DNA from: Gavia stellata
Taxonomy: Eukaryota > Chordata > Aves > Gaviiformes > Gaviidae
Length of the DNA stretch: 64,000 nucleotides
Direction: 5' to 3'
NCBI RefSeq assembly: GCF_030936135.1
Contig: NC_082596.1
Span: 248,001-312,000 of the forward strand
In this document: piece after piece, positions 11,523 to 23,326 of the stretch
Layout of the letters: every line of letters starts with the position of its first letter
How positions within the stretch are numbered: position 1 is the first letter of the stretch
The notes under the pieces: generated by a model
Told to the model about the DNA's origin: nothing
Databases searched by the model: none
Seen by the model: only the letters and a program-made list of their open reading frames with translations
Position numbers and translations under genes: made by a program

Positions 11523-13386
11523 GGTGTAACGATACATTGCTATGCTGTGAAGTCCGAGTTCCCTGACAGGGCTCAAAGGGGGCAGGCAGCCACAGCAGCA
11601 CGCTAGTAGGGGGGCAAACGACAGCAGAGAGGGGACCGGGCCAAATCCTGCTCCATGCCACCGGGGCCTGGGGAGCCCCGGCGGGTGCAGAGGGAGGTGC
11701 GAGGGTGCCAAAACAGGGGTAGTGCGATGGGAGCTGAAGGCAAACCCCTCCCTGGGGTGCAGCGGGGGTCAGGGCTCAAGTCCATCCTGAAGAGTGATGA
11801 GGAAACAAACTCCAACTTAAAAACAAGTTTCTGAGGAGTTACGGCGAGGGAGAGGAGCTGGGGAGAGCCGCTGTCGGTAACACCACGCTGTTGCCGGCAC
11901 CCACCTCTGCATGCTCAGCACTGGGGGAAGGAGTGGGGCTGTCTGTCTGTCTGCCTTCCCTCCGCACCCCGAGGCCCTGCCTTGCCCGGCCGGAGGCTGG
12001 AGCCTGGTCTGCAACATCCCCTGGGGCCTCCTGCCAAGCTCAGGCCAGGGACATGGGGAAGCCCCCCGGGGAAGCCCCCCAGTGACGGGAGTCTCCAGCC
12101 TTGGGGCATCCACTCCACCTCCCCAGCCAGCCTCTTCCCAAAGCCGCTCAGCTCCCAGCGGGACCGAAGAGGGACACCCCCCCCAACACACCCCCAGACG
12201 GAGGGGCAGGGGCCACGCAGGCAGCCCTGGGTGGGGCGAGGACCTGTGGCCACGGTTCTGCCCCACATGGGCTCCTCTGGGGGGGCAGGAGGCCTTTTCA
12301 GGCAGCCCAGATGCTGCAGCAGCTGCTGCCCCTCGTTTGTGCGTGCTCAGCTGAGCTCTCCCTGCCCTGACCCGGCACCTGCCGAAATACGGAGGGGGGA
12401 AGCTTGGCCCCCAAAACTCTCGGTGCCTGGGCAGCAGGGGATGGAGAGAAAGGGGGAAACGCGGTTGAACCAAAACACAGGCGGGAGCGGCAACACCCCG
12501 CTCCCGCCGTGGGCTGAGCTCACCCCCAACACAAAACCAGAGGCCGCAACCCCCGTCGAGGGCTGAGCTGGGCCCCAGCACTGCAGCCACTGCCACGCCG
12601 TGCTCCGGCCTCCAGACTGCCAAATTCAGCTGTGGTTTAAAAAACCAAAATAACAACCCAAAGAAAACGGTGGGAGGTGCGGGCTGAGGCGCCCGGTCCA
12701 GCGCGGGACCCCTCTGCACAGGACCAGTGCAGGATGCTGGTACCACCCAGCAAAGATAAAAAAAACAACTAACAGAACCAGAACACCAGAGAAAACCACT
12801 GTGGGAGGGCAAGAGCAAAGCAAACCTCTTTGAAACAAACGGACTCTTCTCCGGGGAAGGAGCTGAGGACAGTTCGTGGGGAGTTCAACAACGCTGCTTC
12901 CAGAGGAGGCCGGGCAGAGGCGTCCCTCTGCTGCTGCTGGTGCTGTGGACGGACGGCGTTCACCAGGTCACAACCAGTACAGAAAAGTGCTCGAGGGAGA
13001 TCCAGCCTGGCTTCAGCGCCACGAGGAGTTTGCAGATCAGTGCAGCCAACGACATCAGCGATAAAGTGCAGCAAAGCTTCTCGGAGCTCCCACACAGCTG
13101 TCCGGCGAACCCTGGCCCACGCCGCAGCGGCCACGGGTGAGGGGAAAGGGGAAGTTGGCCGGCAGCACCAGAGCGAGGGGACGTGTCTTCGGCCAGGAGG
13201 CCGCAGCTGCTTTCAGTCCGTCGTGCTCCAAGACGCGCAGGGGACTCCAGTGTATGCGTCGGGCAGGGCGACGCCACAGCTGCCGGGCAGGGGCAGTTGG
13301 GGAGCTCCGGGCAGCCTCATCCGCGGGACGCAGGCAGAGGGGCGGTTCGGCAGGGCTGCCAGGCACCTCGGAGCGGTTCTGGAAAC

Positions 13387-16300
13387 TCACATGCAAATAA
13401 CTTGCAACCTGCAACCAAGCGCATGGGCATTACTGTTCTGCAGCCATGCTGAGGCAGGAGGAGGCAGAGCAGGAGCGGGGGGAGCATCGCTGCTCTGTGC
13501 AAGAGCAGCTCGGCCCCGCCGAGCTCTGAGCCACGCTCCCGAGGCAGTGGAGCAGAAGCTTCAAGGCCCAGCAGGCTGGGGCTCTCGGCCCCCCGTACCT
13601 ACGGGAGCTGAATCCCCGCTCCCCTCGGAGCGGGAGCCTGCGGCCGGCACACCGGGCCAAGCCGGAGTGCCAAGCTCACACACCTGTCCTCCTCGATGCT
13701 GCCGCTCTCGGTGTCACCGGCATCCCTGTTCTCCTCCGCGTCCCCTTCACCAAGATCCATGTCCAGCTCATTGCCAGCTTCCGAGCGCGTGTATGCGTAC
13801 CCGCTGGAGGAAAAAGGGCAGCACAATGTAAGCGCCCAGCTGGCGCTCCTCCACAACGGTGCATCCGCAGGGGAGATCCCGCTCCTCTCTCCAGCGGGCT
13901 TAGGTCCCTGCCGAGAGTCTCCTCTGCATCCAAACCGAGCCCATGGGAAGGAGGGGCTGGCCAGGGGCAGTGGCCCCCAAGGGGTTACCGGCCCCCATAT
14001 GCGCCCCTCTGTGCCCGTGAGCAGCAGCCTGGTGCCAGGTGAAGGGCCACCCCTTCCCCACGGCTCCCTTCAGCTTGTCCTTTGGTGACGTGTGTCTTGG
14101 GAGGACGGAGGGAACCGGGCTCTGGTTGAGCTCCACTCTCCCTGGCCAACCCGTGTGCAGGCAATGGTGCCGGGGCAGCGCTGGGAGGGCAGGTCCCGAG
14201 CACTTCTCTACCGCGCCCAGCTCTGGGGCCAGCGGGGGCCAAAGGTTCCTCCCCTGCAGGGACGCGGCTTGAAAACAGGCAAGGCAACTCTTTTTTAGGG
14301 TGACTTCAGAGGTGTCATGTGGCCTGACCTGATGGAACGACAGGTAAAAAAGACAATCCTCTTCAGCCTCTTGTTGTAAAAGAAGTAGTTGAAGGACCAG
14401 AGGCTGCCGTCTTCTCCAAAGGGGTCCGAATCCAGGTCGGGGTTGTAGCTGCAACAGCAAGTGGAGGCATAAAAAACACCGCACCGGACTCTGCTCCTAG
14501 TGCCAACCCCGTTCTCGCCCCAGTTGCACATCGGAGAAAGGAAAGGGGGAGACTGGGTGAGCTCGGAGCCGCCTTGGCGGGCCGAGAGCAGGCAGGAGTG
14601 AGTCAGTGTCCTCAGAGCCAGGCAGCGCAGGGCTAGTCGGACTAGTCGGCCAGCCTGCGTGGGAGGCAGGAACCACGCCGTGCCCCCGGGCTGGCTTTGG
14701 AAGGAGGGCGAGACCCAGCCCAGCCAGCGCCACTGCTGCCTGGGGCGCAGATTTCCAGGGCGTGGAAGTTCTGAGTGGGAGAAGACGGAAGCAGCGGTTC
14801 CCCCTCCACGGGCAGGGAGCTGGGAGCCAGCCAGCTCCGGTGAGGAGACACCTTGCCTCGCTCCAGCGGGAAGTCCTCACACACAAGCAGGCGGGCACGC
14901 CAAAACGTAACTTTTTGTTGAAAAATAACCCTGTTTCTCTACAGGCCACAGCGTGCACAAAAGGGGCCAGGATCCAGGCCCAGGGGCGAGCGCTTGCCCT
15001 GTTACCTGTAGATGTCACACTCTGAAAGACAGATCTCCTCGTCGACAGCATCCCACAGGTGTGGCTTCAGGGCGTTGAAATCTTCCCGAACGGCAGAGAA
15101 GAGGCTGCAGTTGACAGCGTTCACCACCTAGAAAGACCGAGCAGGGACCGTAAGAGAAGCAGGGGGACGCTGCCTGCCCTCCTCCCCATCACCTCCCTCC
15201 CACGCTCCACGGGGCTCATCCTCCCCATCCCTCCTCCATCGAGGGGCGACACTGGAGCCTGACAACGACCGTGGAGGGGGAGAAGCAAGATGGCCGGGCA
15301 CTGCTGTGCTAGTTCAGGGCCCTGAGGTGGCAGCAAGGAGGCAGGCAGCAGGGAAGCAACAGGGCTGGAGAGGGAAAACCCATCAGGGGATCTGCAGGGC
15401 ACACACAGCCCAAGTCTCTCCCAGCGAAGAGCATGGTGGCTTCCTCGGAGCCTCTCTGCCAACAAGGCAAATTTCCCCAGTCAGAGAGGACGCTTCCTGC
15501 TCCATCTGCTGCCTTGCTGGACCTCAACAGCCAGGAGACAGACAGACAGACAGAGAGAGGCTCTGGCACCTGCCAGGAGGGACACCACACTCAGAGCAGA
15601 ACCTGGGAGGCCGTGCAGAGCCACCCCTCTGTCCGGTGCGAGGTAAAGCAGCGTGCGGCCACCAGCACTACGGGCACAGGGATGAAAGCACCGGGCAGCA
15701 GAGTGGGAAGTCATCCACAGGAAGGACTCAAGCCACCAACGCTTTCCTCACCCTTCCTTCCCCCAAATACCTGCCCAGGGAAAGAGCGGCCTAACCAAGG
15801 CTGGCATGGAAAACCCCGCTCGCGAGAGGCCGTTCCCAAGGAATAGCGAAGAGCAAGGCTGCTGCTGCTGAGGGAAAACACCCCAGGACGGCTGTTGGAA
15901 AAGACACCCCACAAACCTCTTCCTGGGAAGGATGAGGACTGCCTCATCCTAGGGCTGACACTGCCAGAGGAGGGAGCAAGGCATGCCCTGGGAGCGGTTA
16001 CCGGCATCACAGAAGTGCTGTGGGGCTCCCCGGAGAACCGGACACTCCCCCACCAGCCGCACGCTGCCTTCTTTTGCGGGACAGAAGCAAGCAGCGCAGC
16101 AGGCCTCCCAAGCAGGGGTGCAGGACCTGCCCTGCCTCGGGGCGCTTTGCTCATGTACCCAGTTGAGGCTTGGCTCTCGGCTGAACTCGTGGCTCTTGGC
16201 AGCGCTGAAGTCGTAGTCTGGGCGGAAGGACTCGTTGAGCGTTGCTATCAGGTAGAAGAGGGTCTTGCGGCTGCACTTGTCGCTCAGGGGTCCCTCCTCA

Positions 16301-18907
16301 TCGCCGCTCTGACTTTTACTGAGCCTGAGAGGCAGAACAGCAGGGTTAGCAGTGTCACTGGCACAGCCTGGGCCAACACTGAGTATGAGCCGGCAGTGTG
16401 CCCAGGTGGCCAAGAAGGCCAACAGCATCCTGGCCTGTATCAGAAATGGTGTGGCCAGCAGGAGCAGGGAAGGGACTGTCCCCCCGTACTCGGCGCTGGT
16501 GAGGCCGCACCTCGAATACTGGGTTCAGTTTTGGGCCCCTCACTACAAGAAGGACATTGAGGTGCTGGAGCGTGTCCAGAGAAGGGCAACGAAGTTGGTG
16601 AGGGATCTGGAGCACAAGGAGAAGGGTCTAGAGAACTTATGAGGAGCGGCTGAGGGAGCTGGGGTTGTTCCGTCTGGAGAAGAGGAGGCTGAGGGGAGAC
16701 CTTACCACTCTCTGCAACTGCCTGAAAGGAGGGTGTAGCGAGGTGGGGGTCGGTTTCCTTTCCCAGGTAACAAGTGATAGAACGAGAGGAAACGGCCTCA
16801 AGTTGTGCCAGGGGAGGTTTAGGCTGGATATTAGGAAAACCTCTTCACTGAAAGGGTTGTCAGACATTGGAACAGGCTGCCCAGGGAAGTGATGGAGTTA
16901 CCATCCCGGGAGGTATTTAACAGACGTGTAGAGGTGGCGCTTGGGGACATGGTTTAGCGGTGGACTTGGCAGTGTTGGGTTAATGGTTGGGCTCTGTGAT
17001 CTTAAGGGTCTTTTCCAACCTCAATGATTCGATCATTCTATGAACAAGCCAGCCCAGGGCCACAGAAATGAGGCCAGCCACTGACGAAGGGTCATTCCCT
17101 TCATGAATCCTCACCCTCCACCTGCAGACACACCGCTGCCTGTGGTGTGGAGCAGAGCAGACAACTACCCCCAGCCCGTGGTACCTGCTGGGGCTGATCC
17201 CCGTGGTCTGAGGAGGCGACAGGGCCTCCAGGACGTGCGGCTGGCCCTCCTGGCAGAACTGCTTGAACATGTGCTTGTCATCGCCAGCCATCTTGCATGA
17301 GTAGCTCTCGATCCTGGGGAGACACACAGCACCAGGCATGAGGCCAGCCCAGCCGCCGGGACAGCAGCGGTGGGACCCGGCCAGCAGCACGGCGAAGGTC
17401 CTGGCCCAGCGCCGCCGGGGCAGCGGTAGGGACTTGGACGAGGCAGCAGCACGGCCAAAGGATCTCCAGTCCCCAGGAGCGACCTTCCCCATGCCATCTG
17501 GTCTTAGCTCTGCGCAAAGCAACAGGGCTGCCACAAACCCATTTACTTCCACGTATGTATGTATGTATGCGTGGAGATATAGATGTTTACCCCAAGGAGG
17601 CGCAGAAGAGGCTGGCCGAGCTGAACTGCTCTTCCAGGGACATCAGAGCTGTCCCAACAAGCTCCCCTTGTGCAGCCTACCTCGCTGCTAGCACGGGAAG
17701 CTCAGAAAAGAGAGGCACAAAGCACGCCTCGCTGCTGTGGTGTCCTGTCTCAGCACAGCAAGCGAAACCAATGCCAGCAGTAAGCCTGAAAAGGATCCCT
17801 TCAGTCAAGACCAAAAATAGGTCCACAGCCGGCAAAGGACCAACTCCCTCGCAGCCGGCCCAGGAGAAGGGGCTCTCACTGCTGCCCTGAGCCGAGATGG
17901 CTGCCGGCTCCTGAGCTGCTGAGCGTCGATGCATGCAGAGTGGCCAAAGGACCCTGTCAGAGGTACCTGAAAAGATTTTCCGAGCGACTGGTAGGTGCCA
18001 TTGCCCAGCTCCAACACAAGAACAATTGCGGATGAAAAACTGGACACGAGCCGGCAACGTGCGCTCGCAGCCCACAACGCCAAGCGTCTCCTGGGCCGCA
18101 TCCAGAGCAGCGTGGCCAGCAGGTCGAGGGAGGGGGTTCTGCCCCTCTGCTCTGCTCTGGCGAGACCCCCCGGAGCACTGCGTCCAGCTCTGGGGTCCCC
18201 AGCGCAAGGCAGAGACGGAGCGGGGCCGGAGGAGGGACACGAGAATGGTGGGAGGGCTGGAACAGCTCTGCTGCGGAGAAGGGCTGAGGGAGTTGGGGTT
18301 GTTCAGCCTGGAGAAGAGACGGCTCCGGGGAGACCTTACTGCGGCCTTTCGGTACTGAAAGGGGGCTTAGAAGAAAGACGGGGACAGACTTTTCACCAGG
18401 GCCTGCAGTGACAGGACAAGGGGCGATGGGTTTAAACTGAAAGGGGGGAGATTGAGGCTACATATAAGGGAGAAATGTTTTATGCTGAGGGTGGTGAGGC
18501 ACTGGCCCAGGTTGCCCAGAGAGGTGGTGGGTGCCCCATCCCTGGGAACACCCCAGGTCAGGTTGGACGGGGCTCTGAGCAGCCTGGTCCGGTTGGAGAT
18601 GTCCCTGCTCCTGGCAGGGGGTCAGACTAGATGGCCTTTAAAGGTCCCTTCTGGCCCAAACCTGTGATTTTATGACTCAGCAGCGATCTCCCCTCTGCTC
18701 CAGCAGGATCAGGGACAGACTGCTGACGCTGCCGGACTTTGACACCTTCTGATGCTGTTTTCGAAAAAGCGAGCGAAAGCAGCCCTGCTTCCCCGACAGA
18801 GAGCAGGCAGCTGCCAGCACTCACCTGCCGATGATGTGAGCATCTCCCGTCTCCACTGTCAGCTGGGAGTTTATTGCTTCAAAACTTGAGTTCTCCAACA
18901 GCTTCAT
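13387..18907 (-). CDS. MAF1: MAF1 homolog, repressor of RNA polymerase III
   Basis: Represses Pol III transcription by binding the polymerase and blocking Brf1-TBP recruitment; mTORC1 phosphorylation controls it in mammals. Coding exons, high to low: 18907-18825 (5' UTR part to 18963), 17313-17185, 16324-16159, 15128-15006, 14448-14329, 13803-13684 and 13408-13387. They read [112 protein letters not shown], and end EEDR-LQVICM. The expected product is about 253 aa (human 256). Exon 4 carries one extra A: after the acceptor it reads GTGGTGAAACGC where GTGGTGAACGC is needed for VVNAV. Either this is an assembly indel or the copy is shifted. A non-coding first exon probably ends at the GTAAGC donor at 22361. 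Confidence 0.93.
16375..17045 (+). mobile_element. CR1 LINE 3' fragment
   Basis: Plus-oriented, 5'-truncated CR1 in MAF1 intron 2. It starts near GGCCAAGAAGGCCAACAGCA and ends at GATCATTCTATGA. It resembles the copies at 29.6 and 45.7 kb (the GTACTCGGCGCTGGTGAGGC block). Confidence 0.92.
18030..18680 (+). mobile_element. CR1 LINE 3' fragment, young subfamily
   Basis: Plus-oriented CR1 in MAF1 intron 1. Nearly identical to the copies at 24.56-25.35 and 36.76-37.56 kb over the shared part (for example GGTGGGAGGGCTGGAACAGC), implying the same recent subfamily. Confidence 0.92.
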
Positions 18908-18984
18908 TGTCTCGGCTTCCGGAGCGATTCCCTGTGCAACAGCTGCTGCAAAGTGTGCGTATCCTGCAAAGAAAGAGATCCTTG

Positions 18985-19100
18985 CAGCCGGGGAAGGAGA
19001 AGCCCAAGGTCGCATGGCAGGGCTGCAGTTTGGGCAGCCCTGTCAGGACCTTGGACTCGATGATCTTTAGGGTCTTCTCCAACCTAAACGATTCTATGCC
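18985..19100 (+). mobile_element. CR1 LINE tail fragment
   Basis: Short piece matching only the extreme CR1 3' end (GATCTTTAGGGTCTTCTCCA, then CGATTCTATG). It sits just upstream of the MAF1 first coding exon. Confidence 0.7.
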
Positions 19101-21280
19101 CAGAAGTCAGTGCAGAGGCAGGGCAGTGGGGAAGTCGGGAAGCCAACACCTCCTTTGGGCAGGGGGAAAAAGAACAATGACAGCCCCAGATCAGCACCTG
19201 CGCCTCCCCTCTGATCCCATCCTACGCACCGCTGCCTGACTTCGGCTGCGTGATTACGAGCGAGCTCACCCGCGGCACTCCTGGCACTCACCATGTGCCG
19301 GGAGTTGTGCCCGCATCACCTCCACTGGCTTTGCCAGCGCTTCGGCACCGTGCTCTGCCAGGGAGTTCCCAAGCTCCCCTCCTCACTTTTGAAGGTCGAT
19401 GGCCTTTTTTGGCCTGACTGCTCTCACTCAAAGCTGGGGAAGAGCGTGCGGCACCCCCTCTGCTGCGGGCTGGGGGCAACACGGATGCCCTAGCCAAGCT
19501 CCAGGGTGGTCTCGGGCGGCTGCGGCCGTCCCTCGGGGAGCTGCTCCTCCATGGTCTGTCAGGGCCCTTGGCCAAGAGCAGGACTGATGCCGGGACTGGT
19601 TAACTCATTAACTGGTTAACGTTCCTCCCAGCAGCGGGGAGGATTGCAGCCTTCAGCGACTATTTCCACGCGGGGCAGTGCCACCCTGGAGGGACGGGGA
19701 TGGGCAGATTGCTGGACGCGAAGGAGGAAGGCGGCCTCCCCCGGGCACCCGAGCCCAAGCTCCCTCCCCAGCTCGGGGCCTCTCCGGGACTGTAACAGGA
19801 GAAGCTGTAAACAGGCAGGGAAGCGGTGCCAGGGCTTTTGGGAAGCGGTGCCAGGGCTCTCGGGAAGTGGCGGCCCCTTCCAGGCCTCCCAGGGAAAATA
19901 TGTCCCACCCCTGTCCTGGGCACCACGACGGGGTCGGAGAAGGAACGACTCCCGGCCCTTCGGTTTCAGGACTGCAGGCATGACCGCAGCACCGACACCA
20001 TGGCAGGGCCAGGGATACTCTCACTGTGACGTTACCCATCGTGACTAAACCCGATGATGTGCAAGTCAAAGTAACGCTAAAGTAAACACCGTCTCTACGA
20101 GGCATCTTCAGCATTTACCACAACCCCAAGCCGCTGAACAGAACAGCTCGAGCTAACCGGTGCTGGCAACCCCCCCCCGCCCCATCCTGTGACCGGGAAA
20201 GCAGCAAGCAGCTCTTCCCACACCCCAGAGAACAGAAAACGGCTCCACAACCCTCATCCAGCATTAAATATTGGCTATCGTAGGGATCGATAGCCCTCCA
20301 AGTGGGAAAGCAATTCCCCAGGAGCTGACAAACAGCAAGTTCCCACCACCCTGACATGCTTTCGTGCAGGTCTTTGGTTCCTTTCAGCTCGTTAAAGCGC
20401 CAATATTTGGCCTGTCAGCCCCCCGGTCTAGGCCAGGCTTCCACGTCGGGGAAAACCAGGTCTTTCTGCAGCAGCCCCTGCACCTGCCCGACCTCTTCTC
20501 TCTGCTGCGAGTGAGAGGAGGAGAGAGGAACGAGCTCAGGAACAGCCTTGGGAAGACAGAAAAGGGAAAATTGGGGAAATCAAATGCCAATCCACAAGGT
20601 ACAGGGGCAGAAAGTGGAACATTTGCCAGAGCATCCTCATGCCGCAAGCACGTCTCCCTCCCCTGGCACAGAGACTGGCCGGCAGCGCTCCCCAACAGCT
20701 CTTTAGTGGTGCAAAACTCGAGCGTTTGGAATAAAACAGCAAGCCGGAGCAGTTGTGCTGCTTGAGCAAAGACACTGCTCTGAAACCGTGAGCCGACTGG
20801 TCTCTCGGACGCCGAAACCCACCCCGGCGCCCAACCCCTTGCTCTGCAGGGAGAGCTCCTGGAAAGCAGGAGCTGCACAAAGGCAGCCAGCTCGGCTCCT
20901 CATGCTCTATAAAGCTGCTGACGCCAGAGAAAGGACGCGGACACCGCAAGATCCAGAGCCAGTGACGGTTTCCCACCGAAGAATCACTTTGGCGGGGAAG
21001 CTGGGACGATGTGCCAGCCCGCTTTGGACCAGAGCAGAAGATCTGGCAACGATGAGATGGGAAGGGCTAACGTGAGCCCTCGGCGAGCAAAAGCTTAGCC
21101 TGCTTCCAAGGATCGCTTCCCCCACAGCGGGGAATTTTACAGGATATGGATTTTTCTCACCCCAGCACAGGCGGAGCTGCTACCTCGAGTGGCGGAATAA
21201 AAGCACCGTTAACCCAAGCTGCGGTCAAAAAGTGTTAAACCGCACTTTGGTGCGGCAACACCCACCGGCACTGAGAGACG

Positions 21281-21340
21281 GCTCCTTCCTGCTCCACGCA
21301 GCACCAGCAGCTGCCAGTGCTGCGTGGAGCAGGAAGGAGC
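21281..21340. repeat. perfect 23-bp inverted repeat with 14-nt loop
   Basis: Arms at 21281-21303 (starting GCTCCTTCCTGCTCCACGCA) and 21318-21340 are exact reverse complements. The RNA of either strand could fold into a 23-bp hairpin. It lies in the MAF1 first intron; function is unknown. Confidence 0.9.
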
Positions 21341-22225
21341 GGTCCCTCGGCACCTGGGGAGGGGCAAAGGCAGAGACAGCGGGCTGAGAGGTTTGCCGGC
21401 TACGGCACCTACACCGCTCAACACCAGGCAGGCGACGCCTGGTCCTGAAACCACAGCTCGGTCTCCTTCCTCTCCCCGGCTGATTTAGCAGACACGGCTG
21501 AGGGGGCAGACCGAGAACATCCCAAAAGTTGCAGAGGGCGAATTTTAAATTTAAAACAGCTTAATCGAAAGGCTTTTGGGTGTCGTGGGGGTCACGGTGT
21601 GTCTCGGTGCCAGCGGAGACAACGCAGCAGGACCCACGGAAAGCCACCCCATGTAAAAGCCGGCAGCAGAGCCTAGGTGAGGCAATAGGTGACCTGAAGT
21701 GCTCAACCTTGGAAAAGGAAAAAGCAAAACGGGTAATTTAGGGTAAGGGAAGTCAGGCTATGAATATTAGCTATGTCCTCTTCATGACGAAGGCGACCAC
21801 CCCCTTCCATCACCGGTGGGGTCCGGCCCAGGGCGGGATGGGCCCCGACACCCCCGGCGTTACCTGACAGGACAGGGAGGCAGGCGCGTTGGCGCAAAGG
21901 GGGGCCCTGGAGACGGGGGGGAGGAGGAGGAGCGGGATCCAAGGGGAGCTGGCGCAGACACCGCGAACGGGAAAACGGGGACGGGCCCAGCCGCTGCCCG
22001 GCCGCTCCGGAGAGCGGCCCCGAGGCGCCGGAGCGCTCGCAGCCAGCACAGCCCCTTCGCGGGGACCGTCTGCCCTTCCGGACAGCGGGCAGGAGGCGGC
22101 TCCCCCGGGCAGGCCCGGCCCGCGGCCCCCGGCCCGGCCCTGAAGGTGACAGGCCCCGGCGGGCGGGGAACGGCGGCGCCGTCCCGGCGTGCCCCGCGCG
22201 GCGGGCTGAGGGCCGCCTCCGGCGG

Positions 22226-22245
22226 ACTACAGCTCCCAGCATGCC
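22226..22245 (+). promoter_or_regulatory. ZNF143/THAP11-type element (SBS)
   Basis: ACTACAGCTCCCAGCATGCC matches the vertebrate ACTACAATTCCCAGCATGC consensus. It is paired with a head-to-head copy 43 bp away, in the CpG island shared by MAF1 and SHARPIN. Confidence 0.7.
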
Positions 22246-22288
22246 CCGCGCGGCCCGGGCGCGCTGGGGCGCTGCGCGCCGACCGCGG

Positions 22289-22308
22289 TGCACGCTGGGA
22301 GCTGTAGT
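22289..22308 (-). promoter_or_regulatory. ZNF143/THAP11-type element (SBS), inverted copy
   Basis: On the minus strand ACTACAGCTCCCAGCGTGCA. It lies 51 bp downstream of the probable MAF1 first-exon donor at 22361, so it sits at the start of MAF1 intron 1. Confidence 0.7.
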
Positions 22309-22360
22309 CCGCGGGGGTTCTCCGAGGGGATGAGGGGGGCGGCGGTGGAAGCGGGCTTAC

Positions 22361-23326
22361 CGGCGTTTCCTGCTCTCGGTCCCGGCGGGGCCTCCTCGCC
22401 GTGACAGCTCCTTCAAGCTCGGGGCGTTTGTAAAGGAAGGCGTCTCCGGGGAAAGCTCGAGGAGGGCGCGTGTGCCTCGGCCGCCGTCCGCCGCCTGGCG
22501 CCGGCCCACCGGGCCTCCGCCCACCTCGACATGTCCCCGACTGCTCGGGACGGAGCGAGCGGCTGAGCGAGACCTGGGCGTCCCCCGGGGCGGACGGGCG
22601 AGCGAGCGAGCGGCCGACCCTCTCCTCAGGCACCGGACGACAACAAGCGGTGAGGCCCCACCCGCGGCCCGTCCGTCCCCAGCGGCGGCTGACAGCCCGC
22701 TCCTCCCCATTGGAGGGCGGCCCTGGCAATCGCCGCGAACCTCCCCTCCCGTAGGTCCAGACGGACGTCAGTCAGGGCAGCGCGCCCGCCCTCCGCGGGG
22801 ACGGACCCGAGGCCCCTCCCACAGGCTGGAGCGCTCGGGGTCCTGATTGGCTGCCGGGGACAAAGACGGGGGGAGCGGCTGTCAATCACGGCAGGGGTGT
22901 GCGCGGCGCCCCCACCCGGCTCGGCGCCGCGCTGCGCCCGCGGGGGCGGGGCGAGGGGCGGACCGTCCGCTCCCGGAACGCTCGGACGCGGAGCGAGTTT
23001 CCCGCCGGACCGGACCGCCCGGTCCCGGAACGCTCGGGCGCGGGGACGCGTTTCCCGCCGGACCGGACCGCCCGGTCCCGGAACGCTCGGGCGCGGGGGC
23101 GCGTTTCCCGCCGGACCGGACCGTCCGGTCCCGGAACGCTCGGGCGCGAGGGCGCGTTTCCCGCCGGACCGGACCGCCCGGTCCCGGAACGCTCGGACGC
23201 GGAGCGAGTTTCCCGCCGGACCGGACCGCCCGGTCCCGGAACGCTCGGGCGCGGAGCGAGTTTCCCGCCGGACCGCGCGGCGGGCGGAAGTGCCGGCGGA
23301 GGCGGAGGGAGGCGGTGGCGGCGGCG
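22361..23326. promoter_or_regulatory. divergent MAF1-SHARPIN CpG-island promoter
   Basis: Under 1 kb separates the probable MAF1 first-exon donor (minus, 22361) from the SHARPIN start codon (plus, 23327). The whole interval is CpG-dense. It contains a six-copy tandem array with E2F-like sites on the SHARPIN side. No TATA box was seen. Transcription starts cannot be fixed. Confidence 0.6.
22975..23275 (+). repeat. 53-bp tandem repeat, each copy with an E2F-like site
   Basis: Six copies with 52-53 bp spacing, each containing TTTCCCGCCGGACC and GGTCCCGGAACGCTCGG. TTTCCCGCC (E2F consensus TTTSSCGC) begins at 22998, 23051, 23104, 23157, 23209 and 23261. The array ends about 55 bp before the SHARPIN ATG, so it is promoter or 5' UTR. 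Confidence 0.9.

Noticed and set aside
17545-17570. ATGT microsatellite in MAF1 intron 2
   Set aside because: Only about four GTAT units; too short to be of note.
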